A DNA stretch of 64,000 nucleotides from Rhynchonema sp. JSB1_4 (lineage: Eukaryota; Nematoda; Chromadorea; Monhysterida; Xyalidae). The stretch spans positions 1 to 64,000 of the forward strand of contig JASAMV010000468.1 in assembly GCA_030248065.1 (NCBI GenBank), in the 5' to 3' direction. Within the stretch, counting starts at the first letter, position 1. Every line of letters starts with the position of its first letter. Of the stretch, positions 20,835-32,400 are shown piece after piece. The notes under the pieces were generated by a model. The model ran no database searches and had not been told where the DNA came from. It worked only from the letters and a program-made list of their open reading frames with translations. Made by a program: the position numbers and the translations under genes.

Positions 20835-23800
20835 ATGGCGAGCGACGAAGCGCTGGAAGACGGCATATATAGTGATCCGAATTCTCGTTAGTTTGGTTGA
20901 GTCTGCTTTATTCTCTCATCAACTTTCCTCTCAACTGCAGCCCGCTCGCTCGCACGCAGTCAATTCGGTGCTTGGTGCACGCTTTTCTTTTCGGCGCTTT
21001 CGGCCACGTTTTGTGTCGATACAGCTGCCTACCGACTCGATTCAAAACGGTATTTCTGTCGTTTTCAGCATCCGAACTGGAACGAGTCCACGTGCGACTT
21101 GCGTCACTGCCGCTCGATCTCGAACGCCTGATTGCGCATCGATGCGATGTGCTCGTGCAGGCGTATGAGAATGTCGAACGGTTAGTCGACTGTTAGCTAA
21201 TTCATCGCAATTATACGCTGACAATTCTTTTGGGAGAAACTTTTCAAACGCGTCGCCTAATCCGTAAAGCGCATGATGCGTGCACCGGCTATAGCGGTCA
21301 CGTGACTTCCGTTGCCAGTGCACGCATAATGCGCTTTACGGATCAGGCAACGAGGTTGAACAGTTTCTCCCATAATTGCCAGAGTATATGTTGCAGAACA
21401 TTCCCAGGCTATTCGTTATCCCATCAAAACTGTTCATTGCCCATCTGGATAAGTTGTAGGCCAACTGGGGAAGGCTGAATTTGTTTTGGTCCGTGCTTTG
21501 CGTTTGTGTTGCAATTTCGCTCACATTTCAGTTGCAATTTGATGCCTCTTGGTTGATCTCACAGTGAGATCGATTGCACTATTTATTCGTAATTCATATT
21601 TCACCCTCTCTCAGTGGCTTGCACTTTTGTGAGCAGCAAGTGTTGTTTTACTCGAGCAATAAGACCTGCTCATGGTGCTTTTTTAGGTCATTTGGCCAGC
21701 TGTGTTCGCACCGACGACGCCTGGCACCTCGCCCGTCTGTGAAAACAGGCCGAAACGGGCAAAACGCACCGCTCTTACATCATTTGCTAGGTTTGACGTT
21801 GCAGCGACTCGTTGTTGGTGCAATTCAGTGCGGCTGGCAGTGTCGACGAGGTTGAGCAGATCAACGCCCGTTTGGAGGAGGAATTGGAAACGGCGGTGGA
21901 CGCGGACATCGACCCCGATCAACCCGGGCCATCCAGACCACCGAGACCGAAACGAAGACAGACACTCGGACCGGACGTCGATCAGGAGGTCGGGTGTGAT
22001 CGAGTGACGTGTTCGCTAAGTTAACGCAGTCGAAGTTCTTGTCAATAGTGGGTATTGTGCAGTATGGTAAATTTCCAAATTCGCTGCCGCGCAGCAAAGT
22101 ACGCCCCATAGTTAATGTCAGGTTCTAAACCCGAAAATCAACTTGTGAAACATTCGGACAGCCAACACACACGCAGCTTGCCAGCCAGCCAGGCAGCTGC
22201 GCGCAATGTTTCAGAACCGCGCATGGTAGGGTTCGGGTGTATAACTTGACATTAACTATGGGGCGTACTTTACTGTGCGGCAGCAAATTTGGAAATTTCC
22301 TGTAGCAACCAATTTTTCTATGATTTGTTCAGACGCGGTATTTCTTACAGTTGTTGACGTTTGGCATTGTCAACTTGCTTCACGCATCACCTGATCACCT
22401 TGTTTGCATTTCAGTTGGCTCGCCAGTTATCCATCGAACAAAAGTTGTTGTGCCTGCAAATTGTGCAGATGTTTCCCGGCGCCGATGCCTGTTTCATCGC
22501 CGAAGAGGTGCATCAGCGATGGCATGATTACGAGGTATTGTTCAGGAGACGAATAAGGAAAAAAATCGATTGTTTTTGTGAAGTTGTATAGAAGTGTCAT
22601 TTTTAGCGTTTTTTCCATTTTTCCAGGCAAACACTGCTGCCGAGCTGGTGTCGCGCGCCGACAACATTGCGAACAAACTCATCGAAGGTCTGTTTTTAAT
22701 CACAAACTTGTTTTTGACAAAAACCTTTCTTTTTTCAATGTGCATTTTGTACTTTTGTCAGAAATGTCCGGCAAATCGTATCCGAAGCGGGTGCCGCAGT
22801 CTCGCGATGAATATTTGGACGCTGACTTGTTCGATCCACCATCTTTTGTGGCGTTGTTCCCACAGCCGGACGTGTATTTCAATGATCAGCAGCGCAAAGT
22901 CACCGAAAATTATGTGAAACACGCCCAGGTTAGCGTACGTTTACTCTATTTATGTGCTAAATTTTGTTCAGACTTTCGATGTTATGTTCATCGTCTCATC
23001 ACTCTGTGGAAGATCACGTGTTTCTCACACAGGCCTACCTCTGCAACGAATTCCGCAACTACGAGACCGAATTTCTGACACGGCTGCTCCAGGAATTCAA
23101 CAACCATCTACTGCCAACATTGAACAAAATACGAGGTTTGTGAAGTCGAGAGAAAATGTTGCATTATAATTTTTTTGAAGTTGTGCTCCACAAGAGCGCA
23201 CTGTATCAACGTAATTAGCAACAGGTTGCACTGTAATTACAGAGGGTGGTCAGCTGCCGGACAAAGTGGCCAAGATGCCCCAATTCTGTGGCAGCGGTCG
23301 TGATCGTACCGAACAAGTGCCGTACCCCGGTCTGATGGACGAACCGTTCTATCGCGAGCTCCAGTACATCACGTTCAAGGCCAGGATCCAGGGTTGGTGT
23401 TTGAGTGTTGAGTATCGTGGTGCTTTTCTATACTCTGATGGGCTCGCATGACACTGCGAATCGCCGAATCCAATCATCCAAAACATGCAATTTTTCCTCG
23501 TGTTTATCGTTTAGAAACAATGGATGAATTGGCCCGTGAACGCGAATGTGTGGTGTGCGCTGGTGACGACATTCGACCGTATGATATGATCGACTGTGGA
23601 GTGGTTGAGCATCGATTCTGCCGCAATTGTGTGCGACAACACGCCGAAACACAGATCGGGCATGAGGGTGCGTGGTTATAGTGCTCGGAGAAAGTTGCAC
23701 GAATATCAGACATCGTCACGTTCAAAAAGTAGAATGCGCCAATTATTCTCAAGCAGCACAAGTTTTAGTGCTCATCAAGTTTGCGAGCACAAACACATGT

Positions 23801-25752
23801 TTTCAATCTTCTTCATTTCCAGGCGCACATATGGTGAAATGCTTGGCGGGTGAATGCAAAAACGGGTATACGCTCAGTCAGCTGCAGGGTTTGGTGCGTG
23901 CCGACAGCTACGCGTGGTTGTTGCGTCGTGTCCAACAGGTACACGAAATGAAGTGATTATCTTTTTTCTTATTATGGAGTGTTTTCATGCTCATTTTGTT
24001 TCCAGGATGAACTGCGCAAGGCACAACTCAAAAATCTCGAGACCTGCGCATCGTGCGACTTCTCCATGATCATGGAAAGTGCGAGCAGTCCGCCCATCTT
24101 TCAGTGTCAGAATCCTGCTTGTTTGAAGCAAACATGCCGGTATGAACGAGTCGTTGTGGTCCATAATTTCGAAATGTTAATACACATCATTTGGTTGCAA
24201 GAATCGCCCGTTGCAATGTTGTAGGAGAATTTGTTAGTATTGTGAACTTCCGAATTCGCTGCCGCACAGTAAAGTACGCCCCATAGCTAATGTCACGTTC
24301 TAATCCCGAAAGTCAACTTTTGAAACATTCGGGCAGCAGACGCGCGTGCAGCTTGCCAGCCAGCCAGGCAGCTGTGTGCGCAATATTTCAGAACTACGCG
24401 TGGTTAGCGTTCGGGTTTAGAACGTGACATTAACTATGGGGCGTATTTTACTGTGCGGCAGCGAATTTGGAAATTTACTAAAATGGTACGACAAGCAAAA
24501 CGTGGATTGCAGCGAATGCCGTAAACCAGCGCACAGTCCGTTGCGTTGCGACCAATTGCAGAAGGACGCTGAGACTCGAATGCGCACGTACATTGAAAAT
24601 GAAATGGCTGAGGCGTTGATTCGCACGTGTCCGACGTGCAATAGCCGGTGGGTTGCGCTCATACTAAAGCCGTAGACGCATTAGTTGTTGCGCTGATTTT
24701 TGAGGCTGCATTCTGCTACGATTTGCGTCTGCGAACCGCGACGGTGCATTAGTATATATTAGCCAGCGTCTGGCTCGTGCACTTTTGAAAATTCTGACCT
24801 TTCTGCTCTGCCGGCTGAGCCATGATGGAGACCTTTGATGCTGGAACCAAAATGACCATCATTTCTTTCAGCATTATCAAAGTCGATGGCTGCAACAAAA
24901 TGGCGTGTGGTTGCGGCACGCAGTTCTGCTACGTCTGTCGCATACCAATTGGGGGCTACACTCATTTTAGTCAACCAGGACCCGGGTATGTCCTGCTTGA
25001 TGTACTCATATCGATCTACCACGGTTCGTGTACCCATCTGCATGTTGTATTTGTCAGGCGGGTGATAAACTGGAAGTTTGGTTCATCAATAATGCTAACG
25101 AAACTGTTTATTGTGATGTTTCAGTGGCCAACCACCGTGTGCACAGAGCACCAGTCTTGATCAGGTGCATGCCGATGTGGCCGAACGAGCCGGACGAGAA
25201 GCAAAGGATAAATTTCTGAACGTGTGTTCGAAAGAATTGTTCTATCCACATGTTTTTTTGTGTGAAACTATTTCGGTAGCTTATTATGCGCTCACTGGCT
25301 GCTTATTTGGTACTGCATTTCCCTGAGCGCGTCAACAAGAACAAAGACGACGTTAGCCTAAAAGGAGTGTGTAGCAGTGTTTCATTTAGTTCTTATAAAT
25401 GTGAGCAAGATTATAATATTAGAGTAGTGTAAAGCTGCATATATAGTTTCGGACCCTCTCACGCGTTCAAATACGGTTCCTAAATACGCGTGCAAACTTC
25501 GAACCGTATCTCAGTTGGTAGGGCAGCAGTGATGTTACCCGAAGGTCGGCGGGGGGTTTGAGTTCTCCTCATTGGCAGTTATTTGTTCGCTGCTATTGCT
25601 GTCGACGCGACAGTTTCGGTTTAATCGTTCTCTTTTCATAATAATTCATTAAGTTTCCGCAGGACAACCCGAACGTGCGCGACTTGATAGAAAATCGCGC
25701 GACGATCAAAGATGTTGACACGACAACGCTCGTTGACAGATTGGGCCGTTGA
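20835..25752 (+). CDS. RNF216/TRIAD3-like RBR E3 ubiquitin ligase, copy 2
   Basis: All fifteen exons join in frame to 595 residues: 20835-20886, 21069-21180, 21805-21988, 22415-22534, 22627-22687, 22762-22928, 23033-23135, 23243-23392, 23515-23667, 23823-23938, 24006-24139, 24513-24647, 24872-24985, 25125-25221, 25663-25752. The ATG lies in GAAAATGG context. The first two-thirds carry helical segments, including a CUE-like stretch ([20 protein letters not shown]). RING1 starts at about residue 328 (ECVVCAGDD, HRFCRNC), the IBR lies at about 410-455, and RING2 starts CPTC. The likely catalytic Cys503 is in DGCNKMACGCG. Compared with copy 1 it lacks about 13 residues after SYPKR and about 11 basic residues before LPDKVAK. 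All zinc and catalytic cysteines look intact, so both copies could be active. In mammals this family ubiquitinates innate-signalling and autophagy proteins; the targets here are unknown. Confidence 0.88.
21212..21388. mobile_element. palindromic MITE (TATACTCTG ends), copy 2
   Basis: This 177-bp copy of the palindromic element at 17969-18148 lies in the same strand orientation. It has TATACGCTGACAATTC at one tip and GCCAGAGTATA at the other. It lies in the intron between exons 2 and 3 of RNF216 copy 2. Confidence 0.8.
22063..22303. mobile_element. MITE with AAATTTCCAAATTCGCTGCC ends, copy 1
   Basis: The element is about 241 bp, with long inverted arms (AAATTTCCAAATTCGCTGCC, then TACGCCCCATAGTTAATGTC) around a centre with GCCAGCCAGCCAGGCAGC. 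Three copies are in the window: here, 24238-24480 and 43652-43894. This one is in an intron of RNF216 copy 2. The superfamily is uncertain. Confidence 0.82.
24238..24480. mobile_element. MITE with AAATTTCCAAATTCGCTGCC ends, copy 2
   Basis: This is the second copy of the family at 22063-22303, also within RNF216 copy 2 (intron 24140-24512). Its left tip is more diverged (GAACTTCCGAATTCG), while its right tip is intact. Confidence 0.82.
25361..25462 (+). repeat. interspersed repeat family R, copy 5 (truncated)
   Basis: GGAGTGTGTAGCAGTG through CATATATAGTTTCGGACCC, without the terminal hairpin. It lies in the last intron of RNF216 copy 2. Confidence 0.7.
25499..25575 (+). other. tRNA-like sequence (pseudogene or tRNA-derived repeat)
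   Basis: TATCTCAGTTGGTAGGGCA resembles the tRNA A box and D arm. About 45 bases later GGGTTTGAGTTCTC resembles the B box and T arm, at roughly tRNA spacing. The flanking 7-base segments do not pair as an acceptor stem, so it is not called a functional tRNA. It lies in the last intron of RNF216 copy 2, just after a family R repeat. Confidence 0.3.
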
Positions 25753-26449
25753 ACACTGGTTACCTCATCACCTTGTGATTTCCTCACTTTATCAGCGCTG
25801 TACATAATTGGGAAGTGCGTTGTTTTGTTGTTGAAATCTTTAGGAACTGCATGTTTCTCTGATGACTCTGTATATTGATGTCACTTGTCCGCATGTCCGT
25901 TTCCATTTATCTTTTGTCATCTAAGTGCTATTTGAGACGATCTGTCTCTGTCCTTGCTTCAGGTTCATGTTCCCAAGAATGCAACTGGTGCTACGTCATT
26001 TTCCATGTCATGTGTTTTGAACTCGGTTGGTTTTTGTGAATTTTTATTCGGGTTTATGCAAAGTTCTATTGTTATGTTATGTGAAGTGTACCTTTTTGTT
26101 GTTGTTGGAGTCATAAACTGAGTACCGTGCATTTGAGTGTGGTGATCTGATCATGTTGTGCCGTGCTCATAAGCGTGGTACATGCGAACAACACCTTTTT
26201 AAGCGGATAATTGAAATTCGCTGGTGAAATTTGACGCAGACACTGGAAACAGACTGAGACTGACAGGTTCGTCGGACCTCATTCGTTCTTCACAGCCTCA
26301 AGCTGACGCCTTGATTTATGACATTCAGGTCTTTTCTTACTGTGTGCTTGTTTCACTCTGATTACATTGGTCTTGCTCGAAGTAGCCTTGTTCAAATTTC
26401 ATTGAGAATCATTGCACATGAAACATTGTGTATCAACACAATAAACACA
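25753..26449. other. spacer between convergent RNF216 copy 2 and the PTR gene
   Basis: Two genes converge here. An AATAAA at about 26440 could serve the rightward RNF216 gene. No other gene or repeat is recognised. Confidence 0.4.
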
Positions 26450-29400
26450 TCATCTAGTCCCACTACATCTATTAGCGATGGCCGATAGTGCGCCCAAAAG
26501 TACGGGCAATATGACAAGTCCATGTATTAGTCCGGACAGTATCACCAACAACATGATCTTCGCGAACATCACGACGAAGAAGGCGGGATGCGTCAACATT
26601 GCTATCGAACACAGAATGGTCGACACCCCGGCTTGCAGCATTGGGAATGCGATTGACACAAGACATTGGTCGAGGCGCGTCGCGATCGGTGCCTGAAATT
26701 GGAAGGACAGTGTGATATTTTAGTGATCGGGAGTCTTCGGTTCGCGTTATTGAGAATGTTTCATGTGGAACAGCCGTGGAGTCGTGTTACTGCGGTTTTC
26801 TTGGAAGCGAGTGATAGAGAAGACTGGATTGTACCCACAAACATTGGTCGTACAGGCAGTCTCCCAGCAGATCGCCTGTCCAACATCTTGTGCGCAGCTA
26901 CGCAAGCGCGCCATAGATCATCTTCAGTGAAAAAGAACCACAATGAGCCAATGCTTTCAAGCGGTGCGCATTTCAATCTTTCACTCGTCATGGGAACACA
27001 AGTACTCGTCAAATTGGAGCACAACGGCCATAAGTATTGCCTGCATGGATCGCCCTTTCCTAATCATGCTCTCAGGTGTCGTCACCAGGGTTGGGCAAAA
27101 AACGTTTTTTTCCAAAAAACCGTTTTTAAAAAAAAACATTTTTTTAAAAAAAACGTTTTTTTAAAACGACCAGATGACCAAAATATGCCTCCAAAAAAAT
27201 TGGAAAACGCTCATGTTGGGAAGAAAACGTGGTTAAATGAAGTAATTCTATGTGTTCTGAGGCAAAATAAACGGGTTTCAACCCTTTTCTAGCGAGTTGT
27301 TAAGATCCCATATCAGACCCGCATCATGGGACCAACTTTGGCCGGGGTCATCATTGAAAGTCAAACTCCGTATATCGACGTATCTCGCCAAAGTAAAAAT
27401 TGGTCGAAAATTTTTTGAAAAAATTGGGACAAAAAAATTGATTTTCCTTGATGATCAGGGTACTTTCCCTGAAAAATCAGGGAAAATCAAGGAATATCAG
27501 GATTTAAAAAAAACGAAAAACGACCCAGGCGTTTTTTTTTAAAAAAAACGTCGTTTTTTTTAAGAAAAAACGCCGTCGTTTTTTTTTGCCCAACCCTGGT
27601 CGTCACATCACCAAACTGTGTCCCCGTCTCTCACCTTGTGATCGGTGCAATAATAGTGATAGGTGATGTGAGCAGTGTAATCAACGCTGAACCCAATCGA
27701 TGCCAGTAGTGCGCCCATCATGATCGGGTCGAGGTTGACGCCCCAGAGTGTCACCAGCCCGTAGACGCCGACGTTGATCGACAGGACGCAACCGGCTGCA
27801 GATCAGGAACTTTTAATCAGTCCGGACTCAGATCAGGACCAAAATTGAAAAGGTACTGTACGAATTTATTACCTGCACATATAACATTGAGCACACTCGG
27901 TACAAAGACGGCACAGACGAGCAGCATGGCCAGAAATGTGGTGGATACGGTACGCCAGGTGGTCGGCCAGACGAAGGAAAGCTGGAATTTGTGGAAAATT
28001 GTGCTGAAATGCCGTTTTTTGGTCTGCTAGCCGTTGTAGTGCGCAATCGCGTGCTCTGACGATGACCTCAGGCAGCTTCATGAAGGTGTTTTTCAGCCAC
28101 CCGAAAAATCGTGTGTCCGGCGGCAACATAAAGTGCGACAGTTGACAACCGCGCTAAGGATCCTGAATCAGGCCGGGCAAGTCGTATATCGTTCGATTCG
28201 TCTAGTGGTGGGGACCGGGGCGAAAGATGTACAAAAAATTAATATCGCTTCTATCGCGAGAAAACGGCCGGTGATGTTTCACTTAGTTTTTGGTGGTTAG
28301 TCGGACAACTAATGTTTTTTGTGAGCATTACTCTGACCGTGTGTGACTTGTTTTGGTTGATATTTGATTGGTTTGGAGAGCCTGTCTGCGGGTTTGAAAG
28401 TGATGAAAACTTCAGATTGGTCCACCATGTAAAAACGGGTTTTTGGGTCACCCAAAAAGTGGTAAAAATTTGTGTTCGAGTTCAGGTTTGCGAGGTTGGC
28501 GCGGTTTAATGTGGTTTGGGTTGAGCGATGTTTTTACTGTTTTTCAGAGTCCGTCTGGAGGTGAAACAAGTGTGAAAAGTTCAGATCGGTCCACCCTGTA
28601 AGAACCGGATTTTTGGGTCACCCAAAAGTGGTAAAATGGTAAAATTTGTGTGCGAGTTTGGGTTTGCGAGGTGTGGTTTGTGCCTAAGCCTAAGAAGGTT
28701 TTTTGGGCCCGATTTTGGGGTCAAAAGAAAAAATGGTCGGAAAAAGCAAAATTGCAGAAAATTTTCTCGGGAAAACTGGTTTGTGTTTGTGATTTGGTAT
28801 CTGTGAACCGGGCACTGGCACCTTTTAGGGGGGCGGGCTGTATTTCTTGGGGGGCGGGGGGGGGGAGGCTGGGGCTGTATTTCCGGGGGGGGGGGTTCAA
28901 AAAAGCACAGCCCGGCCCGGTCCGAGCCTAAGAAGGTCGGCCCGGCCCGATTTTGGGGTCAAAGGAAAAAAAATGGTCGGAAAAAACAAAATTTCAGAAA
29001 ATTTTCTTCGGGGAAACTGGTTTGTGTTTGTGATTCGGTATCTGTGAACCGGGAAGAAGACCAACCAACGTCGACCGAAGAAACGACCACCCGGCGAATC
29101 GAGAATAAAATGCTCCAAAAACCATCAGAAACTGTTGGCTTCCCTGTTTATTTTTTTTTTTTTTTTTTTTTCTCATATCGGGAGCCAAAAATAAAACTAA
29201 AACCACCCCCCCCCGCCCCCTCTAAAAAAACCGGGAAAAATAAAACCAACACAACTCCACTGGCTGTGTGACTCGGTAGTGCGTGTGATGTTAATCGTGC
29301 GACTAGATTATAGTCTAGTTTAGTTGTGCGACCAGTATCAAGATGCGGTCTTAATTGTACGACTGTTAGTCGTGCGACTAGGTTATAGTGTAGTTTAGTT

Positions 29401-32400
29401 GTGTGACCAGTATCAAGTTGCGGTCTTAATTGTACGACTATTTTCTGATGCTCGTCGCACAACTAGGCAGTGCTGGTATTGGCTGTGTGACTCGGTAGTG
29501 CGTGTGATATTAATCGTGCAACTAGGTTATAGTGTAGTTTAGTTGTGCGACCAGTATCAAGTTGTGGTCTTAATTGTACGACTATTTTCTGATGCTCGTC
29601 GCACAACTAGGCAGTGCGGGTGCGACTAGGCTGTAGTGTGGTTTAGTTGTGCGACCAGTATCAAGTTGTGGTCTTAATTGTACGACTATTTTCTGATGCT
29701 CGTCGCACAACTAGGCAGTGCGGGTGCGACTAGGCTGTAGTGTGGTTTAGTTGTGCGACCAGTATCAAGTTGTGGTCTTAATTGTACGACTATTTTCTGA
29801 TGCTCGTCGCACAACTGGGCAGTGCGGGTATTATGGTAATGGCTGTGTGACTCGGTAGTGCGTGTGATGTTAATCGTGCGATTGTGCGACCAGTATCAAG
29901 ATGCGGTCTTAATTGTACGACTGTTAGTCGTGCGACTAGGTTATAGTGTAGTTTAGTTGTGCGACCAGTATCAAGTTGCGGTCTTAATTGTGCGACTGTT
30001 TTCTGATGCTCGTCGCACAACTAGGCAGTGTGGGTATTGGCCGTGTGACTCGGTAGTGCGTGTGATGTTAATCGTGCGACTAGGTTAAAGTGTAGTTTAG
30101 TTGTGCGACCAGTATCAAGTTGTGGTCTTAATTGTACGACTATTTTCTGATGCTCGTCGCACAACTAGGCAGTGCGGGTGCGACTAGGCTGTAGTGTGGT
30201 TTAGTTGTGCGACCAGTATCAAGTTGCGGTCTTAATTGTACGACTATTTTCCGATGCTCGTCGCACAACTAGGCAGTGCGGGTATTGGCCGTGTGATTCG
30301 GTAGTGCGTGTGATGTTAATCGTGCGACTAGGTTATAGTGTAGTTTAGTTGTGCGACCAGTATCAAGTTGTGGTCTTAATTGTACGACTATTTTCTGATG
30401 CTCGTCGCACAACTAGGCAGTGCGGGTATTGGCCGTGTGACTCGGTAGTGCGTGTGATGTTAATCGGACAGCTAGGCAGTGCGGGTCTTATGGTATTTTG
30501 TTTTCTCGTTGTGCTTAGAACCGACGAGGCGTGGGTAGTGGCGCTGCGACGTCTGAAGGCAGACGTCCCTTGCCCGTCAGTCTTGCCCGTTGGTCGGGTG
30601 ACCAGCCTGTATATTTTTTGACGTTAATTTTTTGACGTTAATTGTCGGACTAGCCTGTGCATTTCGTGCCGTTAGTTGGTGGACTAACCAATCCAGGCCG
30701 TGTGTTTAGTGATTAGGCATATTAGTCATGTCTTGTATTGACACTCAAGGGCATCGACGGCGACGCAACGCGTCGACGGAGATCGCCCTTGCCCGTCAGT
30801 CTTGCCCGTTGGTCGGGGGACCAGCCTGTATATTTTTTGACGTTAATTGTCGGACTAGCCTGTGCATTTCGTGCCGTTAGTTGGTGGACTAACCAATCCA
30901 GGCCGTGTGTTTAGTGATTAGGCATATTAGTCATGTCTTGTATTGACACTCAAGGGCATCGACGGCGACGCAACGCGTCGACGGAGATCGCCCTTGCCCG
31001 TCAGTCTTGCCCGTTGGTCGGGGGACCAGCCTGTATATTTTTTGACGTTAATTGCCGGACTAGCCTGTGCATTTCGTGCCGTTAGTTGGTGGAAAAAACC
31101 AATCCAGGCTGTGTGTTTAGTGATTAGGCATATTAGTCATGTCTTGTATTGACACTCAAGGGCATCGACGGCGACGCAACGCGTCGACGGAGATCGCCCT
31201 TGCCCGTCAGTCTTGCCCGTTGGTCGGGGGACCAGCCTGTATATTTTTTGACGTTAATTGTCGGACTAGCCTGTGCATTTCGTGCCGTTAGTTGGTGGAC
31301 TAACCTATCCAGCCTGTGTGTTTAGTGATCAGGCATATTAGTCACATCATGTGTTGACACTCAAGGGCATCGACGGCGACGCAACGCGTCGACGGAGATC
31401 GCCCTTGCCCGTCAGTCTTGCGTCAGTCAGTTAGAGATATTAGTGATGTCCTGTATTTGCGATGACGGAGTACGCGTGACAACTTTGACGTGTTTGATGG
31501 CTGCCCCGCCCGAACTTGTTAGTTGTCGCATCACTGGAGTGTAGGTCGTTGAATTTAGTCGCACAACAGACGGCAAACTTTGTCATGCTTGGTCGCACAA
31601 CTAAGAATGTACATTATCAATTTAGTCGTGCAACCGACAGAAAATGTCGCCACACTTCGTCGGACGATTGGTAACGTGTGTGGCAGAATCCAGTTCAACA
31701 ACATACAACAATTCAGCTTCTTGATTTCGTTGCCTTTGATTACAGTACTGTGATGAACAATTATAGTTCAAGACAAAAAGTGGAAAGGATGTGGTTGTTG
31801 CGTGTTGCAAAATGCACGCTTACGACGGCATCGCAACGCGATGACGGAGTACGCGTGACAACTTTGACGTGTTTGATGGCTGCCCCGCCCGCACTGGGTA
31901 GTTGTTGTTGGTTGACTATTGTTTCGCGTGTGCTACTTCATTTGTGCTTTTGTTTATTATATTTATCTTGTGTACAGTAAAGCAACCCACGAGCCACGAC
32001 GGCATCCATCGCGATGCCGGAGTGCGCGTTCCCATTTGATGTCTTCACAAGACTCGACAAAAGGGTCAAAACTAGGAAAAAAGTGCCGGAGGCAGCGCCG
32101 TATACCTTGGTTGTGGTGACCACACGTTGTCACTCTGTTTCTGATGATATAATGGGTCAAAACAAGCATCTTGTCCTCTATGCAGTATTTCCGTCAGTTT
32201 CTGATGATATAATGGATCAAAACAAGCACCCTGGCCTTCATACACTTTTTTACACCGTTTCTGATGATACAATGGGTCAAAACAAGCCTGTTCGTTCACT
32301 TTGACGACAACCAAGGTATACGCCGCGCGCTCGCCGGGGAGTTACCACCATTGTTTGTGTCATCAACTGCGAGTTAAATGGGTCAGCCAATTTTGTTGCC

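Noticed and set aside
25499..25575. A functional tRNA gene
   Set aside because: A- and B-box-like words are present, but the 7-base flanks do not pair and the anticodon stem is not convincing.
29148..30621. Frames of 76-104 codons such as those with repeated CDEHQK text
   Set aside because: They are translations of the tandem satellite. Identical peptide repeats on one strand simply reflect the DNA repeat, and there are no splice or start signals.
29257..31430. Regularly spaced repeats resembling a CRISPR array
   Set aside because: The units are 100-205 bases with no unique spacers of constant length, and the locus is an intron of an animal gene. They are satellites.
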